64,000 nt of DNA from positions 1-64,000 of the forward strand of contig NZ_RWJX01000016.1 of NCBI RefSeq assembly GCF_004123805.1, in the 5' to 3' direction. Positions 33,088-41,741 of the stretch are shown here, one piece after another. The DNA comes from Cellulomonas endophytica (GTDB taxonomy: Bacteria; Actinomycetota; Actinomycetes; Actinomycetales; Cellulomonadaceae). Both the position numbers and the translations under genes were made by a program. The stretch's first letter is position 1, and every line of letters starts with the position of its first letter. The notes beneath the pieces were generated by a model, which had not been told where the DNA came from, did no database searches, and was given only the letters and a program-made list of their open reading frames with translations.

Positions 33088-35532
33088 GTGACCGTCCGTC
33101 CCGATCCCGTCCCGGCCATGCCCGAGGTGTCCGAGCGCGTGCGCGCGCTCCACGCCCGGATGACCCTCGAGGAGAAGCTCGGCCAGGTCGTCGGCTTCTG
33201 GCTCGACCAGGGCGGCGACGTCGTGGCGCCGATGCAGGGGGAGATGGCCGCCCCGGGCGACGGCCGCACCCTCGCGGAGATCACCGCGCAGGGCATCGGG
33301 CACTACACCCGCGTGTACGGCACCCGGCCCGTCGACGCGGCCGAGCGGGCAGCCTGGCTCTGGGCCGAGCAGCGGCGCCTCAAGCGCGAGACGCGCCTGG
33401 GTATCCCGGCGCTCGTGCACGAGGAGGTCCTCACGGGCCTGGCGGCGTGGCGCGCGGCGACGTTCCCGACCCCGCTGGCCTGGGGCGCCTCGTTTGACCC
33501 CGACCTCGTCGCCGAGGTCGGCGCCGCGATCGGCGGCTCCATGCGCGAGCTCGGCATCCACCAGGGGCTTGCCCCCGTGCTCGACGTCGTGCGCGACCCC
33601 CGCTGGGGCCGGGTCGACGAGTGCATCGGCGAGGACCCGTACCTCGTCGGGACGGTCGGCACCGCCTTCGTGCGGGGCCTGCAGGGTGCCGGCGTGCACG
33701 CCACCCTCAAACACTTCCTCGGCTACTCCGGCTCGCGCGCCGGGCGCAACCACGCGCCCGTCCACGCCGGGCCGCGCGAGGTGCTCGACGTGTTCCTGCC
33801 GCCGTTCGAGATGGCGATCCTCGACGGCGGGGTGCGGTCCGTCATGAACTCCTACGCCGAGATCGACGGCGTGCCCGTCGCCTCCTCGCCGGAGCTCCTC
33901 ACGGGCGTCCTGCGGGAGCGGCTGGGCTTCACCGGCGTCGTCGTGGCGGACTACTTCGCGGTGGCGTTCCTCGAGGTCATGCACCGCGTGGCCGCCGACC
34001 GCGGCGACGCGGCCGCGCAGGCGCTCGTCGCCGGCATCGACGTGGAGCTGCCGGGCGGCGACGCCTACCTCGCGCCCCTGGCCGAGAAGGTCCGCTCGGG
34101 CGCGCTCGACGAGCGCTACGTCGACCGGGCGGTCCTGCGGGCGCTCGCGCAGAAGGAGGAGCTGGGCCTGCTCGACCCCGGCGCCTTCGAGGACGAGCCG
34201 CCGGCGGTGGTCGACCTCGACACCCCGCACCACCAGGACCTGGCGCGCCGGCTCGCCACGGAGTCCGTCGTGCTCCTGGCCAACGACGGCGTGCTGCCGC
34301 TCAGCGGCTGGACCGTGGCCCCGCGCCGCGTCGCGGTGCTCGGCCCCAACGCCGACCGCGCCGAGGCGCTCCAGGGCTGCTACTCCTTCGCCAACCACGT
34401 GCTGGCGCACCAGCCGGACCACGAGCTGGGCTTCGCGATCCCCACCGTGCGCGAGGCGTTGGCCACGGTCCTCGGCGAGGTCGCCGCGGAGCACGGGGGC
34501 GCCGCCCCCGAGCTCGTGGTGGCCGAGGGCTGCACGGTCGAGGGCGACGACACCTCCGGCTTCGCGGACGCGGTCGCCGCGGCCGCCGCCGCCGACGTCG
34601 CGGTCGTCGTCGTCGGGGACCAGGCCGGCCTCTTCGGCCGGGGCACGGTCGGCGAGGGCAACGACTGCGACACGCTCGAGCTCCCCGGCGTCCAGCGGGC
34701 GCTCGTCGAGGCGGTCGTCGGCTCGGGGACGCCCGTCGTGATGGTGCTGCTCACCGGCCGCCCCTACGCCGTGGGCTGGGCGCTCGACGGCGAGGGGCCC
34801 CGCCCCGCCGCGGTGCTCCAGGCGTTCTTCCCCGGCGAGGGCGGCGGCCTGGCGGTGGCGGACCTCGTCGCCGGGCGGGCCAACCCCTCCGGGCGGCTGC
34901 CCGTCTCCCTGCCCCGCTCAGCCGGGGCGCAGCCGTACTCGTACCTGCACCCCGTGCTGGGCGGGCCGTCGGACGTCACGTCGACGGACCCGACGCCGCT
35001 GCGGCCCTTCGGCTTCGGCCTGTCGTACACGACGTTCGCCTACGACGACCTCGTCGTCGACCGGGAGGCCGCCACCGACGGGTCCTTCGCCGCCGCGGTC
35101 ACGGTGACGAACACGGGCGAGGTGGGCGGCGCCGACGTGGTGCAGCTCTACGGGCACGACGTGGTCGGCAGCCTCACGCGGCCCGTCGTCCAGCTCCTCG
35201 GCTACACGCGGGTGGAGCTGGGGCCGGGCGCGTCGCGCCGGGTGTCCTTCCGCGTCCCGGCGGCCCGCCTGGCGTTCACCGACCGCCGGCTGGTCAAGGT
35301 CGTCGAGCCCGGCGACGTCGAGGTGTGGGTCGGCTCGCACGCCGGCGCCGCGACCCCCGTCGCCGACATGAAGGACACGACCGGCGGCGCCATCACCAAC
35401 GAGCGGCAGCAGGAGAAGCGCGATCTCCCCGGCACGGCGACGGCCCGCGCGGTCGTCACGCTGACGGGCGCCGTGCACGCCGTGACGACGGCCGACGAGC
35501 GGCTGGTGCGGGCGACGGTGCAGGAGGCGTGA
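33088..35532 (+). CDS. glycoside hydrolase family 3 (beta-xylosidase/beta-glucosidase, BxlA-like)
   Basis: 814 residues, no signal peptide, so intracellular. The GH3 barrel has GLAPVLDVVRDPRWGRVDE, HATLKHFLGYSGSRAGRNH and the nucleophile Asp288 in FTGVVVADYF. The (alpha/beta)6 sandwich follows, then a C-terminal FnIII-like domain (VTVTNTGEVGGADVVQLYG). With the SBP and permeases this matches the Streptomyces bxlEFGA layout, so imported xylo-oligosaccharides are likely substrates, but GH3 specificity cannot be read from motifs. GTG 33088 is chosen because AAGGAG lies 7 nt upstream (an in-frame GTG at 33067 has none). Its stop overlaps the GH43 GTG. Confidence 0.92.
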   Translation: MTVRPDPVPAMPEVSERVRALHARMTLEEKLGQVVGFWLDQGGDVVAPMQGEMAAPGDGRTLAEITAQGIGHYTRVYGTRPVDAAERAAWLWAEQRRLKRETRLGIPALVHEEVLTGLAAWRAATFPTPLAWGASFDPDLVAEVGAAIGGSMRELGIHQGLAPVLDVVRDPRWGRVDECIGEDPYLVGTVGTAFVRGLQGAGVHATLKHFLGYSGSRAGRNHAPVHAGPREVLDVFLPPFEMAILDGGVRSVMNSYAEIDGVPVASSPELLTGVLRERLGFTGVVVADYFAVAFLEVMHRVAADRGDAAAQALVAGIDVELPGGDAYLAPLAEKVRSGALDERYVDRAVLRALAQKEELGLLDPGAFEDEPPAVVDLDTPHHQDLARRLATESVVLLANDGVLPLSGWTVAPRRVAVLGPNADRAEALQGCYSFANHVLAHQPDHELGFAIPTVREALATVLGEVAAEHGGAAPELVVAEGCTVEGDDTSGFADAVAAAAAADVAVVVVGDQAGLFGRGTVGEGNDCDTLELPGVQRALVEAVVGSGTPVVMVLLTGRPYAVGWALDGEGPRPAAVLQAFFPGEGGGLAVADLVAGRANPSGRLPVSLPRSAGAQPYSYLHPVLGGPSDVTSTDPTPLRPFGFGLSYTTFAYDDLVVDREAATDGSFAAAVTVTNTGEVGGADVVQLYGHDVVGSLTRPVVQLLGYTRVELGPGASRRVSFRVPAARLAFTDRRLVKVVEPGDVEVWVGSHAGAATPVADMKDTTGGAITNERQQEKRDLPGTATARAVVTLTGAVHAVTTADERLVRATVQEA

Positions 35533-37097
35533 GCCGCGTCGCCCACCCGCTGCTGCCCGGGACGTACCCCGACCCGAGCATCTGCCGGGTCGGCGCGGAC
35601 TACTGGCTCGTCACCTCGACGTTCGAGTACGTCCCGGGCCTGCCCGTCCTGCACAGCCGCGACCTGGCGCACTGGACGCAGGTGGGGCACGTCGTGGAAC
35701 GCGCCGGGATGCTCGACCTCGAGGGCATCGGCTCCTCGGGCGGGCTGTACGCCCCGACGATCCGGCACCACGACGGGCTCTTCTGGGTCGTGTGCACCCT
35801 CGTCGACCGGGACGACCCGGGCCGCGGCGGGAACTTCGTCGTCACCGCGACGGACCCCGCCGGGCCCTGGTCCGACCCCGTGTGGCTCGACGCGGCGGGG
35901 ATCGACCCGTCGATCGCGTTCGACGCGGACGGCCGGGCCTGGGTGCACGGGACGCGCCTCGTCGCCGAGCCCGAGTGGCCGCAGCAGACGGAGGTCTGGC
36001 TGCGCGAGCTCGACCGGGAGACCCTGCGGCTCGTCGGGCCCGAGCACGTGCTGTGGACCGGGGCCGTCCGCGGCGCGGTCTGGGCCGAGGGCCCCCACCT
36101 CCTGGAGAAGGACGGCCGCTGGTACCTCGTGGCCGCCGAGGGCGGCACGGAGCTCCACCACGCCGTGGCGGTGGCGCGGGCCGACCACGTCACCGGGCCG
36201 TACGAGGGGTACGCGGGCAACCCCGTCCTCACGCACCGGCACCTCGGCCGGGGCGCCGGGGTCGTCGGCGTCGGCCACGCGGACCTCGTCGAGGCCGCCG
36301 ACGGCTCCTGGTGGGCCGTGGTGCTCGGCAGCCGGCCCTACGGCGGCCTGCACACCAACCTCGGCCGTGAGACCTTCCTCGTGCCCGTGAGCTGGGAGGA
36401 CGGCTGGCCCGTCCTCGCCCCCGGCGTCGGCCGCGTCACCGACGACGTGGAGGTGCCGTTCGCCGACCCCGCCGCGCGGGCCGGCGTCCCGCAGGTGGTC
36501 CCGTCGGGGCCCGTGCTGCCCGGCGACCCCCGCTGGACCGCGCTGCGGGCCCCGGTCGGCTCCGTCGCCACCCCGGACGGCGGGGGGTGGCGCCTGCCCG
36601 TCCGCGCCGCGACGCCCGCCGAGCCCACGACGCCGGCGTTCCTCGGCGTGCGCCAGCAGCACCGGGACGTCGACGTGCGGGCGGTGCTGGGGATCGCCGG
36701 CCTCGCCGACGGGGAGCGCGCGGGCCTCGTCGTGCGGCAGTCGGAGGCGGACCACGTCACCCTGACGGCCACGCCCACGGGCGACGCGGTGCTCGTGCGC
36801 GCCGTGCACCGGCGCGGCGGCGTCGAGACGGTGCTGGGGGAGGCCGCCCGGCCGGCCGCGGACGCGCTGACCCTGGGGCTGCGGGTGCGCGGGCAGCGCT
36901 ACGCGCTCGTCGTCGAGGAGGGGGAGCGGGTGACCGCGGTCGCGGTGGCGGACGGCTCCACCCTCGACAGCATGGCGACGGGCGGCTTCGTCGGGCTGTG
37001 GCTGGGGGTCGTCGCGACGAGCGACGGCCGGCCGACGTCGTCGGTGGTGGAGGTCCGCGCGTTCGAGTACCACCCGCGCGAGGTCCTCGAGGGCTAG
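35529..37097 (+). CDS. glycoside hydrolase family 43 (beta-xylosidase/arabinofuranosidase)
   Basis: 522 residues, no signal peptide. The five-bladed propeller contains the catalytic set: base Asp15 (GTYPDPSICR), pKa-modulating Asp126 (AGIDPSIAFD) and acid Glu187 (WAEGPHLLEK). The C-terminal half (about 330-520) is the beta-sandwich found in xylosidase subfamilies (FLGVRQQHRDVDVRAVL, GLVVRQSEADHVTL). It would remove xylose or arabinose from imported oligomers. The GTG overlaps the GH3 stop (GTGA), so the two are translated together. Its TAG overlaps the stop of the convergent membrane-protein gene (CTAG). Confidence 0.93.
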   Translation: MSRVAHPLLPGTYPDPSICRVGADYWLVTSTFEYVPGLPVLHSRDLAHWTQVGHVVERAGMLDLEGIGSSGGLYAPTIRHHDGLFWVVCTLVDRDDPGRGGNFVVTATDPAGPWSDPVWLDAAGIDPSIAFDADGRAWVHGTRLVAEPEWPQQTEVWLRELDRETLRLVGPEHVLWTGAVRGAVWAEGPHLLEKDGRWYLVAAEGGTELHHAVAVARADHVTGPYEGYAGNPVLTHRHLGRGAGVVGVGHADLVEAADGSWWAVVLGSRPYGGLHTNLGRETFLVPVSWEDGWPVLAPGVGRVTDDVEVPFADPAARAGVPQVVPSGPVLPGDPRWTALRAPVGSVATPDGGGWRLPVRAATPAEPTTPAFLGVRQQHRDVDVRAVLGIAGLADGERAGLVVRQSEADHVTLTATPTGDAVLVRAVHRRGGVETVLGEAARPAADALTLGLRVRGQRYALVVEEGERVTAVAVADGSTLDSMATGGFVGLWLGVVATSDGRPTSSVVEVRAFEYHPREVLEG

Positions 37098-38032
37098 CCA
37101 GGGCCGGCCTCCCGGTCCGGTCGCCGCGGGACCGGACCCGGGGCCGTCGGCCGCTCCGGCAGCGGGGCGGCGCGCCCCGGGAGGGCGACGAGGGCGACGA
37201 GCAGCGCCCACAGCGTGACCGCGACCCCCCAGCGGGCGTCGCCGGTCGCGCCCGCTCGGTCGGGGTGCGACAGCTCCGCCATGCCGACCCAGAGCGCCGA
37301 GAGGCCGACCGTCACCCGCAGGAGCGCGCGGAGGTCCTGCCGGAGCGCCAGCACGAGGGCGGCGACGACCAGCGCGACCCCGACGGCACCCTGCACCGGC
37401 CAGTGCTCGACGCCCTGGGTCACGCTGCCGGTCACGCGGGCGCGCGACCGCTCGAAGGCCGTCACCGCGTAGGGCAGCCAGAGCGGGACCCCGAGCGCCG
37501 CGACGAGCAGCGAGGGCCGGTGCGCGGGCCCGGCCCGCCGCGCGGGGAGGGGCGGCCGGCCGAGGAGGTGCCACAGCGCGAGGCCCGAGCCGGCGACGCC
37601 CGCGGCGAGCGCGAGCAGCCGCACGTCCGCCCCCGCACCGGCGCCGACGCCGAGCGCCAGCGCGGCGACCGCGAGCTGGGCGAGCGCCGGCCACGGGGCG
37701 CCCGGGAGCACGGCGAGGCGGAGGTAGGCGCCGGCGAGGAAGAACGTGAAGAGGGCACCCCAGCTCGCCTCGAGCGGCACCTCCCAGACGTACCGCTGGT
37801 CGACCCAGCCCAGCAGGGTGACGAGGTCGACGACGCCCATGAGGAGGAGGGCGGCGACGAGCGCCAGGACGACGGCCAGCACCCGGGCGGGGACCGCACG
37901 GCCCTCGCGCCCGGGCCGGTCGCCGGCGGGGGGCGGCCCGGTCGCCACCCGCGTGCCGGGAGCGGCGACCCCCGGCGGGCCCGGCCGGCGGGCACCGCGG
38001 GCGGCGTCCCGACGAGGCCCCGCGTCGCTCAC
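37094..38032 (-). CDS. integral membrane protein of unknown function
   Basis: 312 residues, start GTG 38032 overlapping the stop of the DUF2652 gene (GTGA). After about 45 Arg/Pro/Gly-rich residues there are about seven to eight hydrophobic segments (LAVVLALVAALLLMGVVDLV, ALFTFFLAGAYLRLAVL, VALVVAALVLALRQDLRALL, VTLWALLVALVALPG). I recognise no transport or catalytic motif. Translational coupling to the cyclase-like DUF2652 protein suggests they act together. The gene ends on the same CTAG as GH43 from the other side. Confidence 0.75.
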   Translation of the reverse strand: MSDAGPRRDAARGARRPGPPGVAAPGTRVATGPPPAGDRPGREGRAVPARVLAVVLALVAALLLMGVVDLVTLLGWVDQRYVWEVPLEASWGALFTFFLAGAYLRLAVLPGAPWPALAQLAVAALALGVGAGAGADVRLLALAAGVAGSGLALWHLLGRPPLPARRAGPAHRPSLLVAALGVPLWLPYAVTAFERSRARVTGSVTQGVEHWPVQGAVGVALVVAALVLALRQDLRALLRVTVGLSALWVGMAELSHPDRAGATGDARWGVAVTLWALLVALVALPGRAAPLPERPTAPGPVPRRPDREAGPG

Positions 38033-38745
38033 GCCACGGGCTCCGGCACCCGGTCGCGGCGCCGGGGGCCGACGTGCGGCAGGCCGCGTCCGACCATGGC
38101 GACGGTGCTGCCCAGGCGGTGCCGCCAGGAGGGGTCGACGAGCGGCGCGCCGGCGGGCAGGTCCTGCAGGTCCACGACGTGCGCGCGGGCGGACCCGATG
38201 CCCTCGAGGTCGAGGTCGACCGGCGCGGTCCGGACCGCGGCCGCGGCAGGGCCGGCGGCGCGGTAGAGGTCGTCGGAGGGCAGCAGGTACTCGGGCACCC
38301 GCACGGGGTTCTTCAGCAGTCGGTGGACGTGGATGACGTCCAGCCCGACGAGCTTCGTCCACCGGCGGATGGTCTGCGTCGCCACCTCCCCGAGGTGCGC
38401 GACGAACTTGAGCCGGAGGTCCGCCGTCCGGGTGCAGCTGCCGCAGGGGCACATGTTCCGCTCGACGTACCGGCGCTCCTGGTGGAACGCGCGGTGCAGC
38501 GCCACGGCCGCGCCGGTGGCGGCGGACCAGGCGGCGGGCCCGTCGAGGCGCTCGGCGTCCCGCGAGAGGAAGGCCGCGTCCCCCTCGACCTCGACGAGGT
38601 CGAAGCCGTGCGCCGCGTCGACGACCCGGCCCAGCAGGCGCGCCGTGGCCGCCTCCGCGTGCCCCAGGACGCTGCGGTGGAACTGCATGTACTCCGTGTA
38701 GCCGCCGATGTCGGCGATGAGCAGCAGCGCCCGGCGGGTCGACAT
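38029..38745 (-). CDS. DUF2652 protein, class III nucleotidyl cyclase-like
   Basis: 238 residues. It opens RALLLIADIGGYTEYMQFHR and continues LVEVEGDAAFLSRD, matching the two metal-Asp segments of the class III cyclase homology domain (usually xxxDIxGFT and GDGxM). A CPCGSC cluster (about residue 100) could bind metal. DUF2652 members are not shown to be cyclases, so activity is open. ATG 38745 is fixed by TAGCGT ending 6 nt upstream. It is coupled to the downstream membrane protein and divergent from an MFS transporter carrying a cyclic-nucleotide-binding domain. Confidence 0.82.
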   Translation of the reverse strand: MSTRRALLLIADIGGYTEYMQFHRSVLGHAEAATARLLGRVVDAAHGFDLVEVEGDAAFLSRDAERLDGPAAWSAATGAAVALHRAFHQERRYVERNMCPCGSCTRTADLRLKFVAHLGEVATQTIRRWTKLVGLDVIHVHRLLKNPVRVPEYLLPSDDLYRAAGPAAAAVRTAPVDLDLEGIGSARAHVVDLQDLPAGAPLVDPSWRHRLGSTVAMVGRGLPHVGPRRRDRVPEPVA

Positions 38746-38751
38746 GTCCGG

Positions 38752-38757
38752 ACGCTA
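38752..38757 (-). promoter_or_regulatory. -10 element (TAGCGT) for leaderless DUF2652 gene
   Basis: TAGCGT on the - strand ends 6 nt before ATG 38745. Confidence 0.55.
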
Positions 38758-38913
38758 GCAGCGCGGCTCCCGCCGTGGTAGAACCACGCTCCTCGCCCGT
38801 CCTGGCACCGGGCGCTCCCGCGCGCGGCGGGCCCTCCGGCGCGAGGAGGCGACGACGCCCGTGGTCCCGCCTCCGCCCCCGCCGGCCGTGCCCCTGCCGC
38901 CCCGGGCCCGGCC

Positions 38914-40587
38914 GTGAGGCCGGGCGCCGTGCTGCGCGAGCGGCTCCGGGGCACCCGACGCGCGCTCGGCGACCGCGACCTGGCCCGCCTGCTGCTCGTC
39001 TGGGCGGTGTGGGTGACGGTCGACTGGGCGACGCTCATCACCGTCTCGCTCCTGGCCCTGGACGCCGGCGGGCCCGCGGCCGTCGGTCTCGTCGGCGCCG
39101 TCCGGGTGCTGCCGGCCGCGCTGCTGTCGGCGCCGGCCTCCGTGCTCGCCGACCGCCGGTCCCGCCCGCGGCTGCTGGCGGTCGTGTGCACCGGCTGGTG
39201 CGGCGTGGCGCTGGCGCTCGTGGCGTGCGCCCTGGCCGGGGCGGGGCTGCCCGTCCTGCTCGGCGTGGTCGCCGTCGGCTCCGCGGTCGGCGCCGCCGTC
39301 CGGCCGACCCTGCAGTCGATGGTGCCGACGCTCGTGACCTCGCCGGCGGACCTCGTCGCCGCGAACTCCGCCTGGGCGACGATCGAAGCCGTGGCCACCG
39401 TCGTGGGCCCCGCCCTCTGCGCCGCCCTCCTCGGCGTGCTCGGCCCGGCGGGCGTCCTCGGGGTGCTCGCGGCGCTCCTCGTCGTCGCGGCGGCGGCGGC
39501 CGCGGCCATCCGCTCGCCCTTCCGGCCCGTGCCGCCCGACCCCGGGTCCGCCCGCACGGCGTGGCTCGACCCGTTCCTCGGGTTCGCCGTCCTGGCCCGC
39601 CCGGGGCTGCGCCTGGCGATGGCGATCTTCCTCGCGCAGACGACGATGCGCGGGCTGCTCCAGGTGTTCGTGGTGCTCGTCGCGACGTCCGGCGGCGGCT
39701 CCGACGCCCGTGCGGGCACGCTGTTCATCGCCATGGGCGTCGGCGGGCTCCTGGGGGCGGTCGTGGCCCTCGGGCTCGGGCCGCGGCGGGGGAGCCGGTG
39801 GATCGCCCTCGGCATCGTGCTCTGGGGCGTCCCCGTCGCGGCCGTCGGCCTCTGGCCGCAGGGCGGCGCCGCCCCGGTGGCGCTCGCGGCCCTCGGGTTC
39901 GGCAACGCCCTCCTCGACGTCTCGGGCTACACGCTCGTCAACCGGCTCGTCCCCGACCACCTCGCCGGGCGCGCGTGGGGCGCGTTCGCCGCGCTGGGCG
40001 CGGCCGCCATGGCGCTCGGCTCCGTGGCGGCACCCGCCCTGGTGCCGGTGCTCGGGCTCGGCGGCGCGATGGTCCTCACGGGCCTGCTCCTCGCCGCCGC
40101 CCCCGTGCTCGCCTGGCCCTGGCTGCGCCGCCTCGACGACCTCGTCGGCGGACGTCCGGAGGTGGTCGAGCTGCTCCGGCGCGTGCCGCTGCTCGGGGCG
40201 CTCTCGCTCGTCGGCGTGGAGCGCCTCGCGCGGGCCTCGCGGGTCCGGGAGCTCGCGGCGGACGCCGTCGTGGTGCGCCAGGGCGATGCCGCGACGGAGT
40301 ACTTCGTCGTCGCCGAGGGCGGCGTGGCGGTGCGGCGCGACGGGCGGGAGGTGCGGCGGCTGGGCCCGGCGGACGCCTTCGGGGAGATCGCGCTCCTCGA
40401 CGGCACGACGCGCACGGCGACCGTCACCACGGTCGCGCCGACGCGCCTGCTCGTCCTCGACCGCGACGGCTTCGTCGCCGCGGTCACCGGGCACCGCCCG
40501 GCGGACGCGCTCGCCCGCGCGCGGGTGGCCGACCTGCGCGCCGCCGACCGGGAGCGCGCCCGCGGCGACGGCCCGCCGGCGGGCTGA
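38914..40587 (+). CDS. MFS transporter fused to a C-terminal cyclic-nucleotide-binding domain
   Basis: 557 residues. Residues about 20-410 form a major facilitator domain with about 10-12 membrane segments (PASVLADRRSRPRLLAVVC is the loop 2-3 motif; FGNALLDVSGYTLVNRLVPD is seen in related proteins). Residues about 420-540 are a CRP/PKA-type domain: VVVRQGDAATEYFVVAEGGV, then FGEIALLDGTTRTATV, which keeps the Glu and Arg of the phosphate-binding cassette. This suggests a transporter gated by, or anchored to, a cyclic nucleotide. The transported compound is unknown. The start GTG 38914 has no good ribosome-binding site. Confidence 0.87.
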   Translation: MRPGAVLRERLRGTRRALGDRDLARLLLVWAVWVTVDWATLITVSLLALDAGGPAAVGLVGAVRVLPAALLSAPASVLADRRSRPRLLAVVCTGWCGVALALVACALAGAGLPVLLGVVAVGSAVGAAVRPTLQSMVPTLVTSPADLVAANSAWATIEAVATVVGPALCAALLGVLGPAGVLGVLAALLVVAAAAAAAIRSPFRPVPPDPGSARTAWLDPFLGFAVLARPGLRLAMAIFLAQTTMRGLLQVFVVLVATSGGGSDARAGTLFIAMGVGGLLGAVVALGLGPRRGSRWIALGIVLWGVPVAAVGLWPQGGAAPVALAALGFGNALLDVSGYTLVNRLVPDHLAGRAWGAFAALGAAAMALGSVAAPALVPVLGLGGAMVLTGLLLAAAPVLAWPWLRRLDDLVGGRPEVVELLRRVPLLGALSLVGVERLARASRVRELAADAVVVRQGDAATEYFVVAEGGVAVRRDGREVRRLGPADAFGEIALLDGTTRTATVTTVAPTRLLVLDRDGFVAAVTGHRPADALARARVADLRAADRERARGDGPPAG

Positions 40588-40640
40588 CGACCCGCCGGGG
40601 GGCTGTCGCGAGGCTCGGCGCGGGCCGGTGCCGTGCCGCG

Positions 40641-41552
40641 TCAGGCCGGCTCGACCGGCAGCCAGAGCTCGCACGTGGCGACGGAGAAGTCGTCGCTGCG
40701 CTCGAGCACGGCCACGACCTCCGGCCCCGGGCGCAGACGCCACGGGTGGGAGGGGAACCACTCCGTGGCGGTGGCGGCCCACGTCCCCTGCAGGGCCGCC
40801 GGGTGGGGCCCCGCGCTGCGGAACACCGCCCACGCGCCCGCCGGGACGTCGAGGACGTCCAGGTCCTCGGGGACGGGCGCTCCCGCCTCCACCGCGACGC
40901 CGTGCAGGTAGGTCAGCTCGCTGCCCTCCGCGCGGTCGGGGTCGAGGTCGTCGCTGACGGCGAGGAGGCCGGCGGGCTCCGTGCCGCTCAGCGCCTTCAG
41001 GCGCGCGTGCTCCTCGGCGGGGAGGGCCGCCACGTGCGCGGCGATGCGGGGGTTGGGGCCTTCGTGGACGAGGGGCACGCGCGCGGCGTGGCCCACGAGC
41101 CGGAAGGCCGGGCGCTGCAGGAGTCGGACGTCCATGGGGGTGCTGCCCTTCACGGTGAGGTGGAAACGGAGGGTGGACTGGGTGCGGAGGGGGCCGCCGT
41201 GCCGCCGGGCCTCGCCCGGGGCCGTGCCGTGCACGGACCGGAAGGCGCGGCCGAACGCCTCCGCCGAGCCGTAGCCGTGGCGGACGGCGATCGTCAGCAG
41301 GTCGTCACCGCCGCCGACGACGTCCGCCGCGGCGACGGTCATCCGCCGCCGGCGGACGTACTCCGACAGCGGCATGCCGGCCAGCGACGAGAACATCCGC
41401 CGCAGGTGGTGCTCGCTCGTGCCGAGCCGCCGCGCCCAGGCGGCGACGTCGGCGGTGCCGTCGGTGCCGTCGGCTGTGCCGTCGGTGCCCCCGGGGCCGG
41501 CGGCGAGGTGCTGCTCGACGAGCTCGACGAGCCGGTTCAGCGTGGCGATCAC
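40641..41552 (-). CDS. AraC-family regulator with GyrI-like effector-binding domain
   Basis: 303 residues. The two helix-turn-helix motifs are N-terminal (WARRLGTSEHHLRRMFSSLA, then GYGSAEAFGRAFRSVHGTAP). The C-terminal half is a GyrI/SoxS-type small-molecule-binding fold (DVRLLQRPAFRLVGHAARV, PAGAWAVFRSAGPHPAALQG), as in Rob and BmrR-like regulators, so a lipophilic ligand is plausible. A TDGTADGTDGTAD linker from a DNA repeat lies before the HTH. GGAGGGAGG precedes GTG 41552. It is divergent from the flavoprotein gene, a possible target. Confidence 0.9.
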   Translation of the reverse strand: MIATLNRLVELVEQHLAAGPGGTDGTADGTDGTADVAAWARRLGTSEHHLRRMFSSLAGMPLSEYVRRRRMTVAAADVVGGGDDLLTIAVRHGYGSAEAFGRAFRSVHGTAPGEARRHGGPLRTQSTLRFHLTVKGSTPMDVRLLQRPAFRLVGHAARVPLVHEGPNPRIAAHVAALPAEEHARLKALSGTEPAGLLAVSDDLDPDRAEGSELTYLHGVAVEAGAPVPEDLDVLDVPAGAWAVFRSAGPHPAALQGTWAATATEWFPSHPWRLRPGPEVVAVLERSDDFSVATCELWLPVEPA

Positions 41553-41741
41553 GGGGCCTCCCTCCGCGTCCCAGCCTGGCGGGCCGGCCGGCGCCCCGCC
41601 CGACCGTCCCGGGTCGGGTCCGGTCAGGCCGCCCGCTCCTCGACGGGCGGGGGCGGTTCCTGGCACGGCGGTGAGGACGACGACCACCTCGGGGTGCCGC
41701 AGCCGTGGCCGAGCGGCGGGGGAGCGGCCAGAGTCGTCGCC

